64,000 nt of DNA. Source: Chrysaora quinquecirrha (lineage: Eukaryota; Cnidaria; Scyphozoa; Semaeostomeae; Pelagiidae). This document shows, in pieces, positions 47,379-58,505 of the stretch. The stretch spans positions 186,001 through 250,000 of the forward strand of contig JACTAT010000009.1 of the NCBI GenBank assembly GCA_014526335.1. Reading direction: 5' to 3'. A program made the translations under genes and the position numbers. How positions within the stretch are numbered: the stretch's first letter is position 1; the number at the start of each line of letters is the position of its first letter. The notes beneath the pieces were generated by a model. It ran no database searches and had not been told where the DNA came from. It saw only the letters and a program-made list of their open reading frames with translations.

Positions 47379-47837
47379 CGCAAAACCTGCAAAGTATAAA
47401 TGAATTTACTTATCCCAGGAGGAAGGATATGAGCTTGATACGTTAATGTTTTTAGAAAAGAGGAAGTTATTTCATGGAACGATTAAATTGCAGTGCTGCA
47501 TAGTTGGGAGTACACAGTATATAAGCCTGCAAAGTGATCAAGAGCTCTCACCCAATGATGTAGCCAGAGGTCTGAAACCAACGAAGAAAAGTGGGGGTCA
47601 GAGAGGTTTAATGCGTGGTATTGGAAAATGCGCAACCACAATTTTGCGTCATATTTAGCGTGCTTGTATACACCGAGGGCATTTCACTCTGCAAAAGGCG
47701 TACGAGACTTCCATTAAAACAAAAGGACTTTCAAGGGACTTCCGAGAAAACAATAGGACTTCCAGCAAAGGTGTACGAGACTTTCAAGGAGTGAATTGCC
47801 CCTCGGTATACACTAGTCAATATTTTGGGGGCTGCCA

Positions 47838-48210
47838 AACCCGAAGGGGTACTTCCATTATTCTGTACGTGCCGCCTAAATGGGTAACTTTTTCAGCACC
47901 AATTTCCCTACATATGGGTTGATTTTTCGTAAAGAATCTCTACACATGGGTAGTTAAATATATAAAAAAATTTAAACATGCATTGCCTTTGAAATGCCTG
48001 ATAAAAGTGCGTTTTAGTCTTCAGCGCAAATGCCTTTTCACCGCATTTAGAGTTGCCTCAGGCGTTAAATTGGGTTCAAAAAATTGAGACATTGGTACAA
48101 ATGGGTATTCTATACATGGGTACTACGACTGACAAAATTTGTCGGTAGACATGGGTGGGTTTGAAAAAAACTGGGCCTAGTCATTTGAACAATGAAGTAC
48201 CCCCCGGGCT
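47838..48210. mobile_element. M5 repeat, copy 2
   Basis: Nearly co-linear with 16922-17329: 'AAATGGGTAACTTTTTCAGC', 'CAATTTCCCTACATATGGGT' and 'GTCATTTGAACAATGAAGTA' are identical in both. It lacks ~40 bases present in copy 1. Confidence 0.8.
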
Positions 48211-49316
48211 GCCGCAGTGTCCTCGCCCCCTTGGCTACACCACTGTTGCTCGCTTATACAGATTTACTCAAATTTCCTTGTACGCTTTTCAGGTTTCACG
48301 GGAAATCTCTTGAATGCAAAATCACGACTTTGCTAATCAAACCAGCAAATAAGGCGCTTTATCCGGGCGTTATCCTGACTAAATAATTTGCTTTATTCTT
48401 TGAATCTTAGTTTGTGTCTGATGAACCTCAGTTTTGCCAGCTGTGCTTGGTGTGTAATCATCTTGTAACCATTAGCCAATGTTAATTTAGGCTCAAATAT
48501 ACATCTAGATTTTTTGGTAAATTTTCTGTGGCCTTAAGAATTAGATCACCATAAAAATCACCACTTAGTGATAGAACTGATGGAGTAATTTTTAAACACG
48601 TGAAGACTTTTGAGAAAGCCTGACTCAAATTCGAATAAAGATTCCAATTGCAAGTTGATACATCGCAAAAAAAGCTGTGACTGCTGTTCTACCTACGCTG
48701 CGAATGAAAGGGCAATGGTTTAGTGCCGTTTTTGGCGCCACAACCTATACAACCCAATCGAACTTTTATACTAGACTGATTACCTGAGTCCCAGTTATCG
48801 CTCATGAGACCGAGGCTAGCACTAAAAGGAGATCGCTGAGCGTCCAGCAGGTCAGTTCAATAGCGATAACTACGCCTCGGGTAGCTAATAAGTCTTACTT
48901 TTATACTTTGAATGAAACCAACTTCGTTTAGGTCAAACGTATGCTGTCTATAGAGCACTAAACGAGTCTCTGCACTTGATACAACACCGAGGGAACTAAT
49001 GAAACATTATAGTCTAAGCTGTACGCAGGGTATACTCCTTGTTATAAAAAGCCTTATGCACATACACATGGTGGGATCAATGCAATGGCTACGTCTGCAG
49101 CTATAGCTAGTATGTGAATAATGTCTTTGACCAAAAAGAGTATCTGGTCTGGTCTGTCGAATTATTCTGTAATACTAAAGCCGGGATTATGTCGACTTAC
49201 GACGATAGAACTAACACCAACTAGTTGTAACTGCTAACTTATGTCAACATGCCAACAACTAGTCAGAACAAATAGAATACAGTTGACCGCCCAGGTCGAC
49301 TGCGACTGATGGGGAT
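48211..49316. other. Intergenic
   Basis: I see no gene, RNA or repeat that I can name in this stretch. Confidence 0.4.
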
Positions 49317-49672
49317 CACTGTATTAGACATGATAGTCACTACTTATCATGACAAGCCTTTGATATTTAGTTGGGCAACGTTTCGGGAGAGATCCGTTTC
49401 CCATCATCGGGCAATGAGAAATGTGGTTTCTTTCCTATTTATTGCAAAGGTCGGATCGAAAGGTGTGAAATTGACCGGACCTGCGAGGAAGCATGGAAAT
49501 TTTTGGCGCTCAATTTCTAAGATTTGTGGCGCCAAGATTGCGTTCAGTGCAATTTTTGATGTTAACATTTCTCATTGCCCGATGATGGGAGACGGATCTC
49601 TCCCGAAACGTTGCCCAACTAAATATCAATAGCTTGTCATGATAAGTAGTGACTATCATGTCTAATACAGTG
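49317..49672. mobile_element. M3 MITE with ~107-base near-perfect inverted arms
   Basis: A 356-base element starting CACTGTATTAGACATGATAG and ending with its complement. The two arms are about 107 bases and differ at only about two or three positions, with a ~140-base centre. A degraded copy is at 16080-16554. The centre contains no open frame of note. The near-identity of the arms implies recent insertion or arm homogenisation. Confidence 0.9.
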
Positions 49673-50315
49673 TCAAAACAGCCTTGATAAGTCCGAATAT
49701 ATTTACTCTGACGGGGATCAATTTTTAACTAATTGCAGAAGTAGTATATGCCCTCATGCCCAACTTTCTTGAACTGTGCGCCGACTAGTTGCCATAAAAA
49801 GAACCAGTTACCAACACGTTGCTAAGAGTTCTTACAGCATTTCGAAAATTCAGTAGCGATAAATCAGTTTCGAAAAATCGCCGACTACTAGCAGTCGGCA
49901 ACTAGTTCTGACTATGCTGCGCAATGGCGACATAGAGTACTTTAGAGTGCATTAAAGTTTAACTAGATTTATCAAACTCTAACATTAAAATAAATAAAAA
50001 GCTTATAAAAATTTAAGCATTCGGAATGTATGCAAGCTAAATTATTCACAGTGCTTGCTTTCGTTCTTGAAGCCTGATTCACGGTTGTGTTTCCGCTTTC
50101 AAATACACATTATCGCGTACCTGCATTTGCAAGCGGAACTGATTCTTACATATACTATTCAAATTATGACGCTATTGTTGAATACAGCAGTGCGGAATGA
50201 AGACGCTAATGATTGCTGCGTCAAATGAAGGTGCTATGGTTTATTATGAATATTTAACGAACCTCCTTGAATATTACCCTGTGAAAAATGCGTTGGCCTT
50301 CTGTTAACACGAATG

Positions 50316-50740
50316 CACGGGGAGGGGTTCTTCTACAGTGAAGGTACCTGGAGACGTGCCGCGTTAGAGGGTATACTTTTTCGGCCTTTTGATCTAGCTA
50401 GCAGTATACTTTTTTACAATTTTGGCCGAGCCAAAGGTAGTAAATTTAGCAATATTGGTCTGGGGAATAGTCGTGCATGGTGTGCGGAAAGTAGAAATTT
50501 TACTTCCCATTTTCAAAAGAATCGAGTAAAAGAAACAAGTCGACGTTTGAAATTTCCGACTTAAGGCTGACAATTTCGCACGTATTAGTATAGCAGAGCG
50601 TATCATTTTGGTATCAGTTGATCTAGCCAAGGGTATAAGTTTCTCGGTAGAATCAGTCTAGCAAACGGTACCATTTTGAATATGCTGGCAGCACACCCTT
50701 ACTCAAAATTAAGCCAATAACCCCCCCCCGTGCACCAATG
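50316..50740. repeat. M6 interspersed repeat, copy 3
   Basis: CACGGGGAGGGGTTCTTC at the left and AATAACCCCCCCCCGTGCA at the right suggest short inverted ends. The interior has GAGGGTATACTTTTTCGGCC as in the other two copies. Confidence 0.7.
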
Positions 50741-52290
50741 CACTTCTGATTATAAAATGAAAATGAAATAAGTATGTTTTGTGCGGTTCATACGGAAATG
50801 CATGCGGCAGTGCAATGAACATGAAATGAACGCCCTTTTAGGCCATAAGTAGGAAACTCAGGCACCAATAAAAACGGTACACACTTTTGTTATAAGTATA
50901 TAGATCTTTCCATAAGTTGCATACCACAATAGATGGAATTCGAACCTGGACTACATGACAAGAGAGCCAATGAAGTTATAGCCGTTGAAATATAACGCTC
51001 AATAACTCTAGCATTAAATGCTTAAGTTTCCAAGGGCCCAAAATCTGGAACTCTCTTCCAGCTGAAATTAAGTCAGCCCGAAATAACAAAGAGTTTAAAA
51101 GCTTGATAAAGACGTGGTTTCTTAATAAAAAATGCGCGTGTTCCTTTTGTCATATATGATTCTTTGATGCAATCTTTGTATTTGCTTTATGTTAGTATGA
51201 ATTAGTGCTTCTTCACTATTGTAAATACTAACATTAAATAATGTACAATTCCAATTACAATTGCATCGCCGAGTAACTCTCCAAGTCATACACCCCCCCC
51301 CCAACTTCAAGGCTGTCCTCCCGTTTAACTCTTTGTGTTTCGGCAATTTCGTCAATGCCAACATTTTGATATCTTTATTGACGATACTATCCGTCGCTTG
51401 TTCATGTATGCTAATGCTTCTATGTTTGCCTTGCCATAAATTCCAATTTCTATCACACATTAAAACGTTTGCTTTTGAAGACGGATAGAAATTTGTAACC
51501 TGCTGTTATAAAAATTGATTCAAAACACATCGTTCAATCAAAGATGAGGAGAGCACCGGCCAAAGATTAATGAAACTAGATGAAAATCTAGGGTAATAAA
51601 ACTTTCAGCCAGAGAAAACCTTTTGGAGACAATTTCGTCCAGATAGTTTAATCGGTTGGGAGATTTATAATGTCTCCAAAATGTGCCAAACTAGAATTTG
51701 CCGTGCATTTTCCGGTAAACTGAAATTTTTCTTGATAAACTGAAAAGCAGCGTTTTGTGAGAAGCTCTGGGAAAAATTCCGAAAAGTATTTAGATGGATT
51801 AAGAGATCCATTTTTGGAGACTTGGGGGGAAGGGGAATGGGGATATGTCCTCTTAGTCCGTCTCCCTTGCCACAATACTAGAAATCCCATGCAAAACATT
51901 ACTTGTAGTTAAAGTTTGTCGTTTCTAAAATCTATCAACACAACTAGCTTATTTTAGAGTGTTCCTATTACAGTAATTCCGACAATGCTTAAGCGTGTAT
52001 AGCTTGTCGCAAAAAAGACATAAAAAATCTTACGAACACACCGGTGGTCTTTGTTCTGTTGTATGATCTTTGAATCAAAACTCTTTGGTCTTCTTTTACT
52101 GTGTAATAGCTCTCAACTCTTTCCCGAAACTCTTTTAAGATTTTCCTTTCTCTCCGCAACAGAACTACATTGATCTATCGTTTATATTGGCGCAAGAACG
52201 TTATATATAAAATGACCCGTTTTTAGCAGGTAAAGCAGATAATAATAAGTAATTCTATACACACATAGCATTTTTATTAAGATTTTAACC
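50741..52290. other. Intergenic
   Basis: No gene supported. 50925-50985 contains an inverse B-box-like word (GAATTCGAACC) and 'GAGAGCCAATGAAGTTATAGC', resembling the complement of the SINE-like unit at 40068. The C-run at 51293-51302 and the frames on either strand carry no family signature. Confidence 0.4.
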
Positions 52291-53130
52291 CTATCTGGAC
52301 CGGGCTTTTTTGAGCATCCTCAGACCGAAGGGGGGGGGCTAAAATAGCCCTCCCTTATAGCTCGCATCTGAGGAGAGCGAGAAAGATGAAATTTGGCCAA
52401 AATATCAATGTAATCATATTATTTGGAACTGTAAGGTTTTGTGGATATCCAATGCATTATGACGTCATAATGACGTAATAATCACTTTTCCACCTTTTGA
52501 CATTTCTACCATTACCTTGAATTATATGACTGATAATCACTAATAAACTATTGGAAAACCCATTTTGACTGTTATAATCATACTCAAACACATTTTGCTA
52601 CATTTTTGAAAAATTTCTTACTTTTCTGTAGAAATGCTGCGCATGCGCAGTAGAAAACTGTCATTATTTTTGTTCATATGGGTTTCTTGAAGTAGCTTCT
52701 GATGGAAAAGTAGAACTGAGTCACCAATACACTGATATTTGCGAGGAGAAATTTAATTAGCATCGTTAGAGCGTCAGAAATGATAAATAATGCTGATGTC
52801 AGCAATATTCTAAAAATAGAATCCAAATGCATTTCACAAAAACAGGGTTTATTATCTGGTGTCATCTGATATTGGATTGCCATTGCCCAAGTTTCATGAA
52901 GATATCAATTTCATCAAAGAAATTAGACCGAATTTCGTTGGTCCTAAAGTGACAATTTTCAACATGGTTGCTATGGTAACGGTTCATTAGTAACCATGGA
53001 AACTACCACATCACAAGGTCCGCAGATAATTTTAGGAAAAGTCAAGAACATTCACCCAACTTTGTTTCGTGCATTTTGAGTTTTGTAAAGAAATGTAGGA
53101 GGGGGCTATTTTAGCCCCTCGTGCTTGCGC
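52290..53130. repeat. Candidate ~840-base element with GGGCTAAAATAGCCC ends
   Basis: 'GGGGGCTAAAATAGCCCTCCC' near 52331 and 'AGGAGGGGGCTATTTTAGCCCC' near 53098 are complements, and each is itself palindromic around GGCTAAAATAGCC. A CATTATGACGTCATAATGACG stretch (52462) contains the CRE-like palindrome TGACGTCA. No coding frame is convincing. Classification unknown. Confidence 0.45.
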
Positions 53131-53186
53131 ATTAGCAAAGGCTTTGTTGTTCCAAATTTTTCGACGTGTTAAGACAACAATGTTTT

Positions 53187-53272
53187 TGGACGTGGCCAAA
53201 CGGTCAAACATTTGTTGTAAAGCAAATTTAAAATGTTGGACCAACAATGTTTGATCGTTTGGCCAGGGCCTA
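53187..53272. mobile_element. M2 MITE, miniature copy 3
   Basis: Only 86 bases: GACGTGGCCAAACGGTCAAA and TTTGATCGTTTGGCCAGGGC are inverted repeats with ~45 bases between, so this is nearly two bare ends of the M2 family. Confidence 0.75.
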
Positions 53273-53791
53273 ATGCGCAGGCGTGTGAAGAATATCTTAA
53301 GTTCTTTTAAAAGACTCAGATGTTCATCTGAGCTAAACTTAAAAATATCTAAATTCAATGTGAATCTTCAGAAATGTTTATATTTCTCAATCGATATAAG
53401 AAAGCGCTTTTTCAAAACCAATATGTCAAAACCAACAACATATTGTAATGTTCTCATGCAATATAGATAGATTATCCGTCTTCAAGCAATTACAGACTTC
53501 GGATAAGCTGGACAGGTGAAAGCGAATGGTTTATAATAGACAAAATTTCTTGATTTTTCTTATCAAATAAGCAGTTCTATGGTTTTGATTCCCAGCCACT
53601 GTGAACAGCATCGAAGCTTAAAATCATCAGTTTTGACATTTTAACTCAGTTATGCAGAGGGCACTTTTAACTGAAAATTTTATTATGCGTTCATTCATAA
53701 CTAAAGGTTTTCCCCATGAAAATGGCCGCTTCATAAAATGTACAGAACACGAGAGTCAGTCCGAATGCAAGAATCCAAAATCTTGATACTA

Positions 53792-54129
53792 CACTCATTT
53801 TTTATAAGAAACCGACTGTAAGAAACTATATGTGCCTTTTTTCTAAAAGTCAAGAAACTTTTCTATATGGAATAAGAAGTAAGAAAAAGACTAAGAAACT
53901 ATTTCCGCCTTTAAATTCAGCATTCTACTTCGCTGACATGCTTTATGTAATGTTTACGTAAACGCTTCACATTAAGCACTTACATATTTCTCGAAATTCA
54001 TCGCAATTTCGATTTGAAGGTTAAGAAACTCCAAGAAACTCTTCAAGAAACTTTTACTTTACCAATTCTGCTCAAAGTTTAGAAACCCTACTATGGCCCA
54101 GAGCATAGTTTCTTATAAAAAAATGAGTG
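53792..54129. mobile_element. T2 MITE, copy 2 (TA target duplication)
   Basis: A 338-base element with ends CACTCATTTTTTATAAGAAAC and its complement, flanked by TA (53790-53791, 54130-54131). 'AAGAAACT' recurs inside. Further T2-like sequence (TTAGTTTCTTATAAAATAAA) continues at 54205-54420 and may be a second, degraded copy. Confidence 0.85.
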
Positions 54130-54912
54130 TAGTCTTCAATGCCAGGTCTTTAAATACAGTTATCGACCATATCGTGAAACTGCTAAGAAACTTTTCGTAC
54201 CAAAAGTCTCTAAAAATTAAGAAACTTTCGGGACTTGAAAAAATCTTAGTTTCTTATAAAATAAAAAGAGTTTCAATGAATTTAATGTGAAAATTCAAAA
54301 TATTTCACGACAAGCAACGGTAGCTATATACGGAACTTTCCTCCTCATTTGCTGACAAATTGAGGAACTCCAGCCTCAACTCGGACTTGAGTCTGGTTCC
54401 TTATGAAAAAATGTGTAAAACTTTAATACTTGTGCACAAATTTACCTGGAGATGTTTGTACCAACTTTTCTTTTTTCGTCACAGAACTTTTGCGAACTGA
54501 CGTTCTTTCATCATTAAAAACGCGTTTTTCATGTTTCTGTGAGAAAAGCGTTTTATTCTTTTCTTTAAATAGCCAAATGTTGATCGATGACGCTTTACTC
54601 ATTCATTATTCACATGCAAATTATTGTTTGCTTGCGTTTCTTGTGGTTATATTGTCAACATAGTGTGTGCTGTCGTACGCAGTCCTCTCATTCGAATTGC
54701 CTGAATGTCATGTCTTAGGCCTAGTTTAGACAGCGAATTTTGAGCGCAGCGAATTAAATTCAATTAAAATCGCTCTCAGAGCGCTGTTGAGGCGAATTCA
54801 GAAATTGCTCGTTTTAGACAGCGTGTTAAGGAAAGCGAATCATTGAATGTATTCAGAACGAGACAAATTTGGGAAGGAGGCTATTTTCGGCGCGCAAATT
54901 TGACTGCGCGAA

Positions 54913-56268
54913 ATGGCTTTTGCAATGGCTCCCTCAACGAAACCTTCTGGACTGTTGGAGATATATTCGCAATTATCATTCACAAGCAACCTTCGCAAGG
55001 CAAATTTTCGTAAGAAAAAGATGAGGCAAAGATTTGTATTGCAAATGATGCAAAGATTGAGGACAATGAGTATGTCAGGTTTTTTTCAAATTGTGTTGAT
55101 GGCCTATTACCAATCAACCATAAGAAGGCCAATAACAAGAAGGTTCAGGCGTCTAGCAAGGGTGCAGGGTTGGTGGAATATTGTTTGGAATACGTTTGAC
55201 AACAAACGTTTTAAGCAGAACTTTCGTATAACGAAGGCTACCTTCCTGTATATTTTAAATGAAGTGGAGCTGGCTTTATCTAAGAGAACTGTAGCAGAAG
55301 AACCAGTGCCATCAGAGGTCAGGCTAGCTGTTTGTTTGTACAGGCTAGCCAGGGGCGACTACCTGCATACTGTAGCAGAGCTTGTTGGTTTAGGCACAGC
55401 CACTGTGTGCTTGATAGTGAAGGAAGTATGTCAGATTTTGGTGGAGTGCTTGTGGGAAAAGTTTGTTGCAAAACACATGCCAAAAAACTTGGATTCATTC
55501 AGGGAGAAAATGGAGGAATTCGATGAAGAATGGCAGTTTCAATGTTGCTTTGGGGCTGTTGATGGCTGTCATTTGCCAATAAAATGCCCCAAAGGTGGTG
55601 CTGAAAGTTGTAAAGAATACCACAACTTTAAAAATTTCTATTCAATAGTCGTCATGGCCATTGTGGATGCTAAATATCGATTTATTTGGGCTAGCAGTGG
55701 TTTTCCTGGAAACAGCCATGACGCTATCATTTTCCAGTCCACCAATCTCTTCAATCAAATCAAGAATGAATCTCTCATACCAAGGTACTGTAAAAACGAT
55801 GGTGGTCAAGACATATACCCAGCACTGGTGGGAGACTCAGCTTTCCCGTTCTTGCCATGGCTAATGAAGCCCTATGGCAATGCAGTTTTGACAGAGCAAC
55901 AAAGATACTTCAATTATCGTTTGAGTAGAGCAAGGATGGTGGTAGAAGGGGCATTTGGCCAACTAAAAGGGCGCTGGCGCATTCTCCAACGCAAAAATGA
56001 ATCAGAGGTCCCAACTGTGAAGATCATGTCACTTGCTTGTATCATTCTTCATAATGTTTGCATTGAGCTGGATGATGTCATCCCCAATGCCTGGGATGAC
56101 ACATATGATGTAAACAGAAAACAGAGAAGACCTAGAGATGCAGTATGTGATTTATTGCACATGACAAGGTGCAGAAAAATCCCTGATAGCTCAAAGAAAG
56201 CTCAAGAAGTAAGAGACCATTTGAGAAAAAAGCTATGGGATGAGAAGCGTGGAAAGGGTGTTAATTAA
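54913..56268 (+). CDS. Harbinger transposase-derived nuclease (HARBI1-like), intact
   Basis: An uninterrupted 451-aa frame. Residues ~95-195 contain the helix-turn-helix region (RLAVCLYRLARGDYLHTVAE, then GLGTATVCLIV). The DDE_4 catalytic triad is complete: Asp217 in FGAVDGCHLP, Asp308 in LVGDSAFP and Glu345 in VVEGAFGQLKGRW. Also present are NFKNFYSIVVMAIVD, GFPGNSHDA and the C-terminal MSLACIILHNVCIE. The N-terminus is basic (FRKKKMRQRF). This is a cut-and-paste transposase that needs a Myb-like partner for DNA binding. The animal gene HARBI1 is a domesticated relative; here the flanking inverted ends and the linked companion favour a real transposon copy. Start: the first ATG after an in-frame leader, with no intron evident. 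Confidence 0.92.
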   Translation: MAFAMAPSTKPSGLLEIYSQLSFTSNLRKANFRKKKMRQRFVLQMMQRLRTMSMSGFFQIVLMAYYQSTIRRPITRRFRRLARVQGWWNIVWNTFDNKRFKQNFRITKATFLYILNEVELALSKRTVAEEPVPSEVRLAVCLYRLARGDYLHTVAELVGLGTATVCLIVKEVCQILVECLWEKFVAKHMPKNLDSFREKMEEFDEEWQFQCCFGAVDGCHLPIKCPKGGAESCKEYHNFKNFYSIVVMAIVDAKYRFIWASSGFPGNSHDAIIFQSTNLFNQIKNESLIPRYCKNDGGQDIYPALVGDSAFPFLPWLMKPYGNAVLTEQQRYFNYRLSRARMVVEGAFGQLKGRWRILQRKNESEVPTVKIMSLACIILHNVCIELDDVIPNAWDDTYDVNRKQRRPRDAVCDLLHMTRCRKIPDSSKKAQEVRDHLRKKLWDEKRGKGVN

Positions 56269-56463
56269 AGACGTTATCATTTGAGCTCTTTTAAGTCAGT
56301 GGAACTTTGATAATAGTTTGTCCTTCATTCTGTTTATGTTGTATTAAGGAGTAAGAAACATCAAATGAAAATTTTCTCACATATTATTTTTATTCCAATG
56401 TTTTGCCAATATTATTCTTTCTGGTTAAATCGTTATCCTAATTGTTCAAGATTACATATAATT

Positions 56464-57129
56464 TTATTGGTAATTGATATTTTCAGAATTCACATATGAG
56501 AGCCAGTGTGAATGGTTTGAAGAATTTCCTTCACGTCTCCTATTGACACTTTCTTGAAAATTTCCTGTTGCTGCAAAATGGTTATGCTGGTGTTGAGGAT
56601 TGAAATCTGGATTGATAGCTGGAAGCCTCTGCTGACCAGGAGCCATCATTATCATTTGTAGCATCTGCATTTGCATTGCAGCCATTTCACGTTCATGAGT
56701 ACGGTTCTTATCATTCTCTTCCTTAAAGAATTCCATAAGAGCTTTTGTTGGGTCATTAGATGCCATCTTGTTGAAACTACAAACAGCTTCCTTTAAAACA
56801 TATACGAACAATTTCTGAAACCAAGCTGGCTGCTTCTGCATGAAATGTTTTATTCCTGAACCGTTTCTCCGTGTCATTGATGCCTTTTTACAGGCAGCAA
56901 GGCATGACTTGAAATTAGTACCTGGCTGTTCTGCACTGTATTCGAATCCTTGTTGATGCTCTTGCATTCTGTTCTTAACTTGCAAGACTATTTTCTTGTA
57001 AATCTCAAGAATTTTGGATGCTTTATGATTTGTAAATATTAATACATAAGTCTCGTTTAAGCAAATAACATCACAAACTTCATCCACTGCTTCTTCCAAT
57101 CAGTTTGCCTTCATGCTGGGCTTTCTTTT
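56464..57129 (-). pseudogene. Harbinger Myb/SANT companion protein, apparently disrupted
   Basis: The readable frame downstream of an in-frame TGA (57100-57102) runs 211 codons to 56464. It begins LEEAVDEVCDVI and contains a charged helical part (FKEENDKNRTHEREMAAM) and a Met/Gln-rich tail. Immediately before the TGA the same frame reads KRKPSMKAN, and the TGA sits where Myb/SANT domains place their first Trp (xxNW.EEEVD..), so a TGG-to-TGA nonsense change is the simplest reading. Further upstream the frame is lost. Alternatives: a leader exon splicing past the stop, or use of a later Met. It is convergent with the transposase, with the two stops ~200 bases apart. Confidence 0.6.
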
Positions 57130-57606
57130 CTGCATTGTAGATGCTTTTTGCTCAACCTGTTGGGCTGTATTTCTTTATCACTATCTTCATCTTTGTCAAT
57201 ATCTTTGGCTCTTGTGCTGACTCTCAATTTCAACCATAATTCTGATGTCTGAACGTGGTGATTCATTTGCTTCTTGTTCTTCTTCAATCATGCTGGACAT
57301 CTGTTTTGGAAAGAGCGCCATTTTGCTTCTTGCATTTTGCGGGACTTTGTTACCACATGCCCTCTCTTACTTGATCACTGAAAATCACCACCAGAATTTG
57401 TTATTCTTGATCATTCAACTTAATTCGCACAACTGATAATATGCTGTCTAAATCAAAGGCACATAATGTGCCCTGATCCACTGCTAATTCACTTTGTTGA
57501 GGGCATTACGAGTGAATAATTAGCTCTTGGTTTTAGACAGCAAATTATCAGCAGATTTAATTGACACCTAGTTTGTTTTTGGGGTTGAACAACTTTAGAC
57601 GATTTA

Positions 57607-57926
57607 CTCTTAGGTGCCTAATTGCCGTCCCCCGCTAATTAATTTTTGAAAATTTTCTAACCCCCGCTCTTATTAGGACCCCCGCTTATTAGATTTTTCA
57701 ACTTCCCGTAAGTGACGCGTATTGAAAACTCATATCAGAGTATTCAAAATCACAAAATAAATAGATAGCAGTCTTGCATGGACAAAATAAGATAAAAATT
57801 GAGTCTGAGTCTTGAGTCATTTTCAACAAAATCCAACCCCCGCTAATTGGGACCCCCGGCAATTAATTTTCAACAAAAATCCAACCCCCCGCTAATTGGG
57901 ACCCCCGGCAATTAGGCACCTAAGAG
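57607..57926. mobile_element. T1 MITE, copy 3 (TA target duplication)
   Basis: A 320-base element, ends CTCTTAGGTGCCTAATTGCC and GGCAATTAGGCACCTAAGAG, a perfect inverted repeat, flanked by TA (57605-57606, 57927-57928). The interior has three 'ACCCCCG.(T/A)AATT' blocks. The centre differs from copies 1 and 2. Confidence 0.88.
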
Positions 57927-58414
57927 TATGCAATCACAAAATGCAATTCATTTTCACGATGCACGCAACATCAGGCGTTTCTCCCGCGTTTCTCCCCGAA
58001 ATTCAAGGTACGATTAAAACTCAAGGCTCTACTTCATATATCCAAACGGCAAGATTTGAAAAATTCTTTCCACCACAGTTCTGCGACCTTAGGGAAATAC
58101 GGTCGCAGAACAGTGATTTGGTTGAACTTTTGCCGACATGTTTTGGCTTGTCACCTATAATGTCGAAGGAAATAGTGCTCTTTTTGGATTATCTAGAACT
58201 GTTTCAGTTTTGTAGAGATAGCTTACGTGTGTGCATTACATGCTCCGGTCTAATGCGGACCAAGTTTGTATGAAAACAGTTATAAATGGAACAAGTCACA
58301 AAGTACAGCAGATATGCCCCGGCTGACAAGGGACCTGATGGATCGGTGTTGTTTTGTTTGAGTTGTTAAGATCCCAGAAGTAGTTCAACTAACGAGATGT
58401 CTACTTTTGCAGTG

Positions 58415-58505
58415 ATGCTACCGCGGTTGGGGTTCGAACCACGACGTCGCTAAGCTCTTGATACCACGAGCCTGACCACGGGCTAACTGAATCATCACTG
58501 TTCGT
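58415..58505 (-). repeat. tRNA-derived SINE-like head
   Basis: On the minus strand: GTGATGATTCAGTTAGCCCG, then 'GTCAGGCTCGTGGTATCAAGAG' and GGTTCGAACCCCA (a B-box-like match). No stable complete cloverleaf. Confidence 0.5.

Larger units (their letters stand above)
54715..57465. mobile_element. PIF/Harbinger DNA transposon, ~2.75 kb
   Basis: It encloses two convergent genes, the Harbinger arrangement: a DDE transposase and a Myb/SANT-type companion. The left end GGCCTAGTTTAGACAGCGAA (from 54718, after TTA) and the complement of the right end (GTGCCTTTGATTTAGACAGC) share TTTAGACAGC and, ~20 bases further in, GCGAATTAA. A third, direct copy of the end (GGTTTTAGACAGCAAATTAT) lies at 57530. The family normally duplicates a 3-base TWA target; TTA at the left and TAA at the right are compatible, but the right boundary is uncertain. 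Confidence 0.7.

Noticed and set aside
57896..58273. 125-codon plus-strand frame spanning a T1 MITE end
   Set aside because: Begins inside the transposon and has no domain or splice support.
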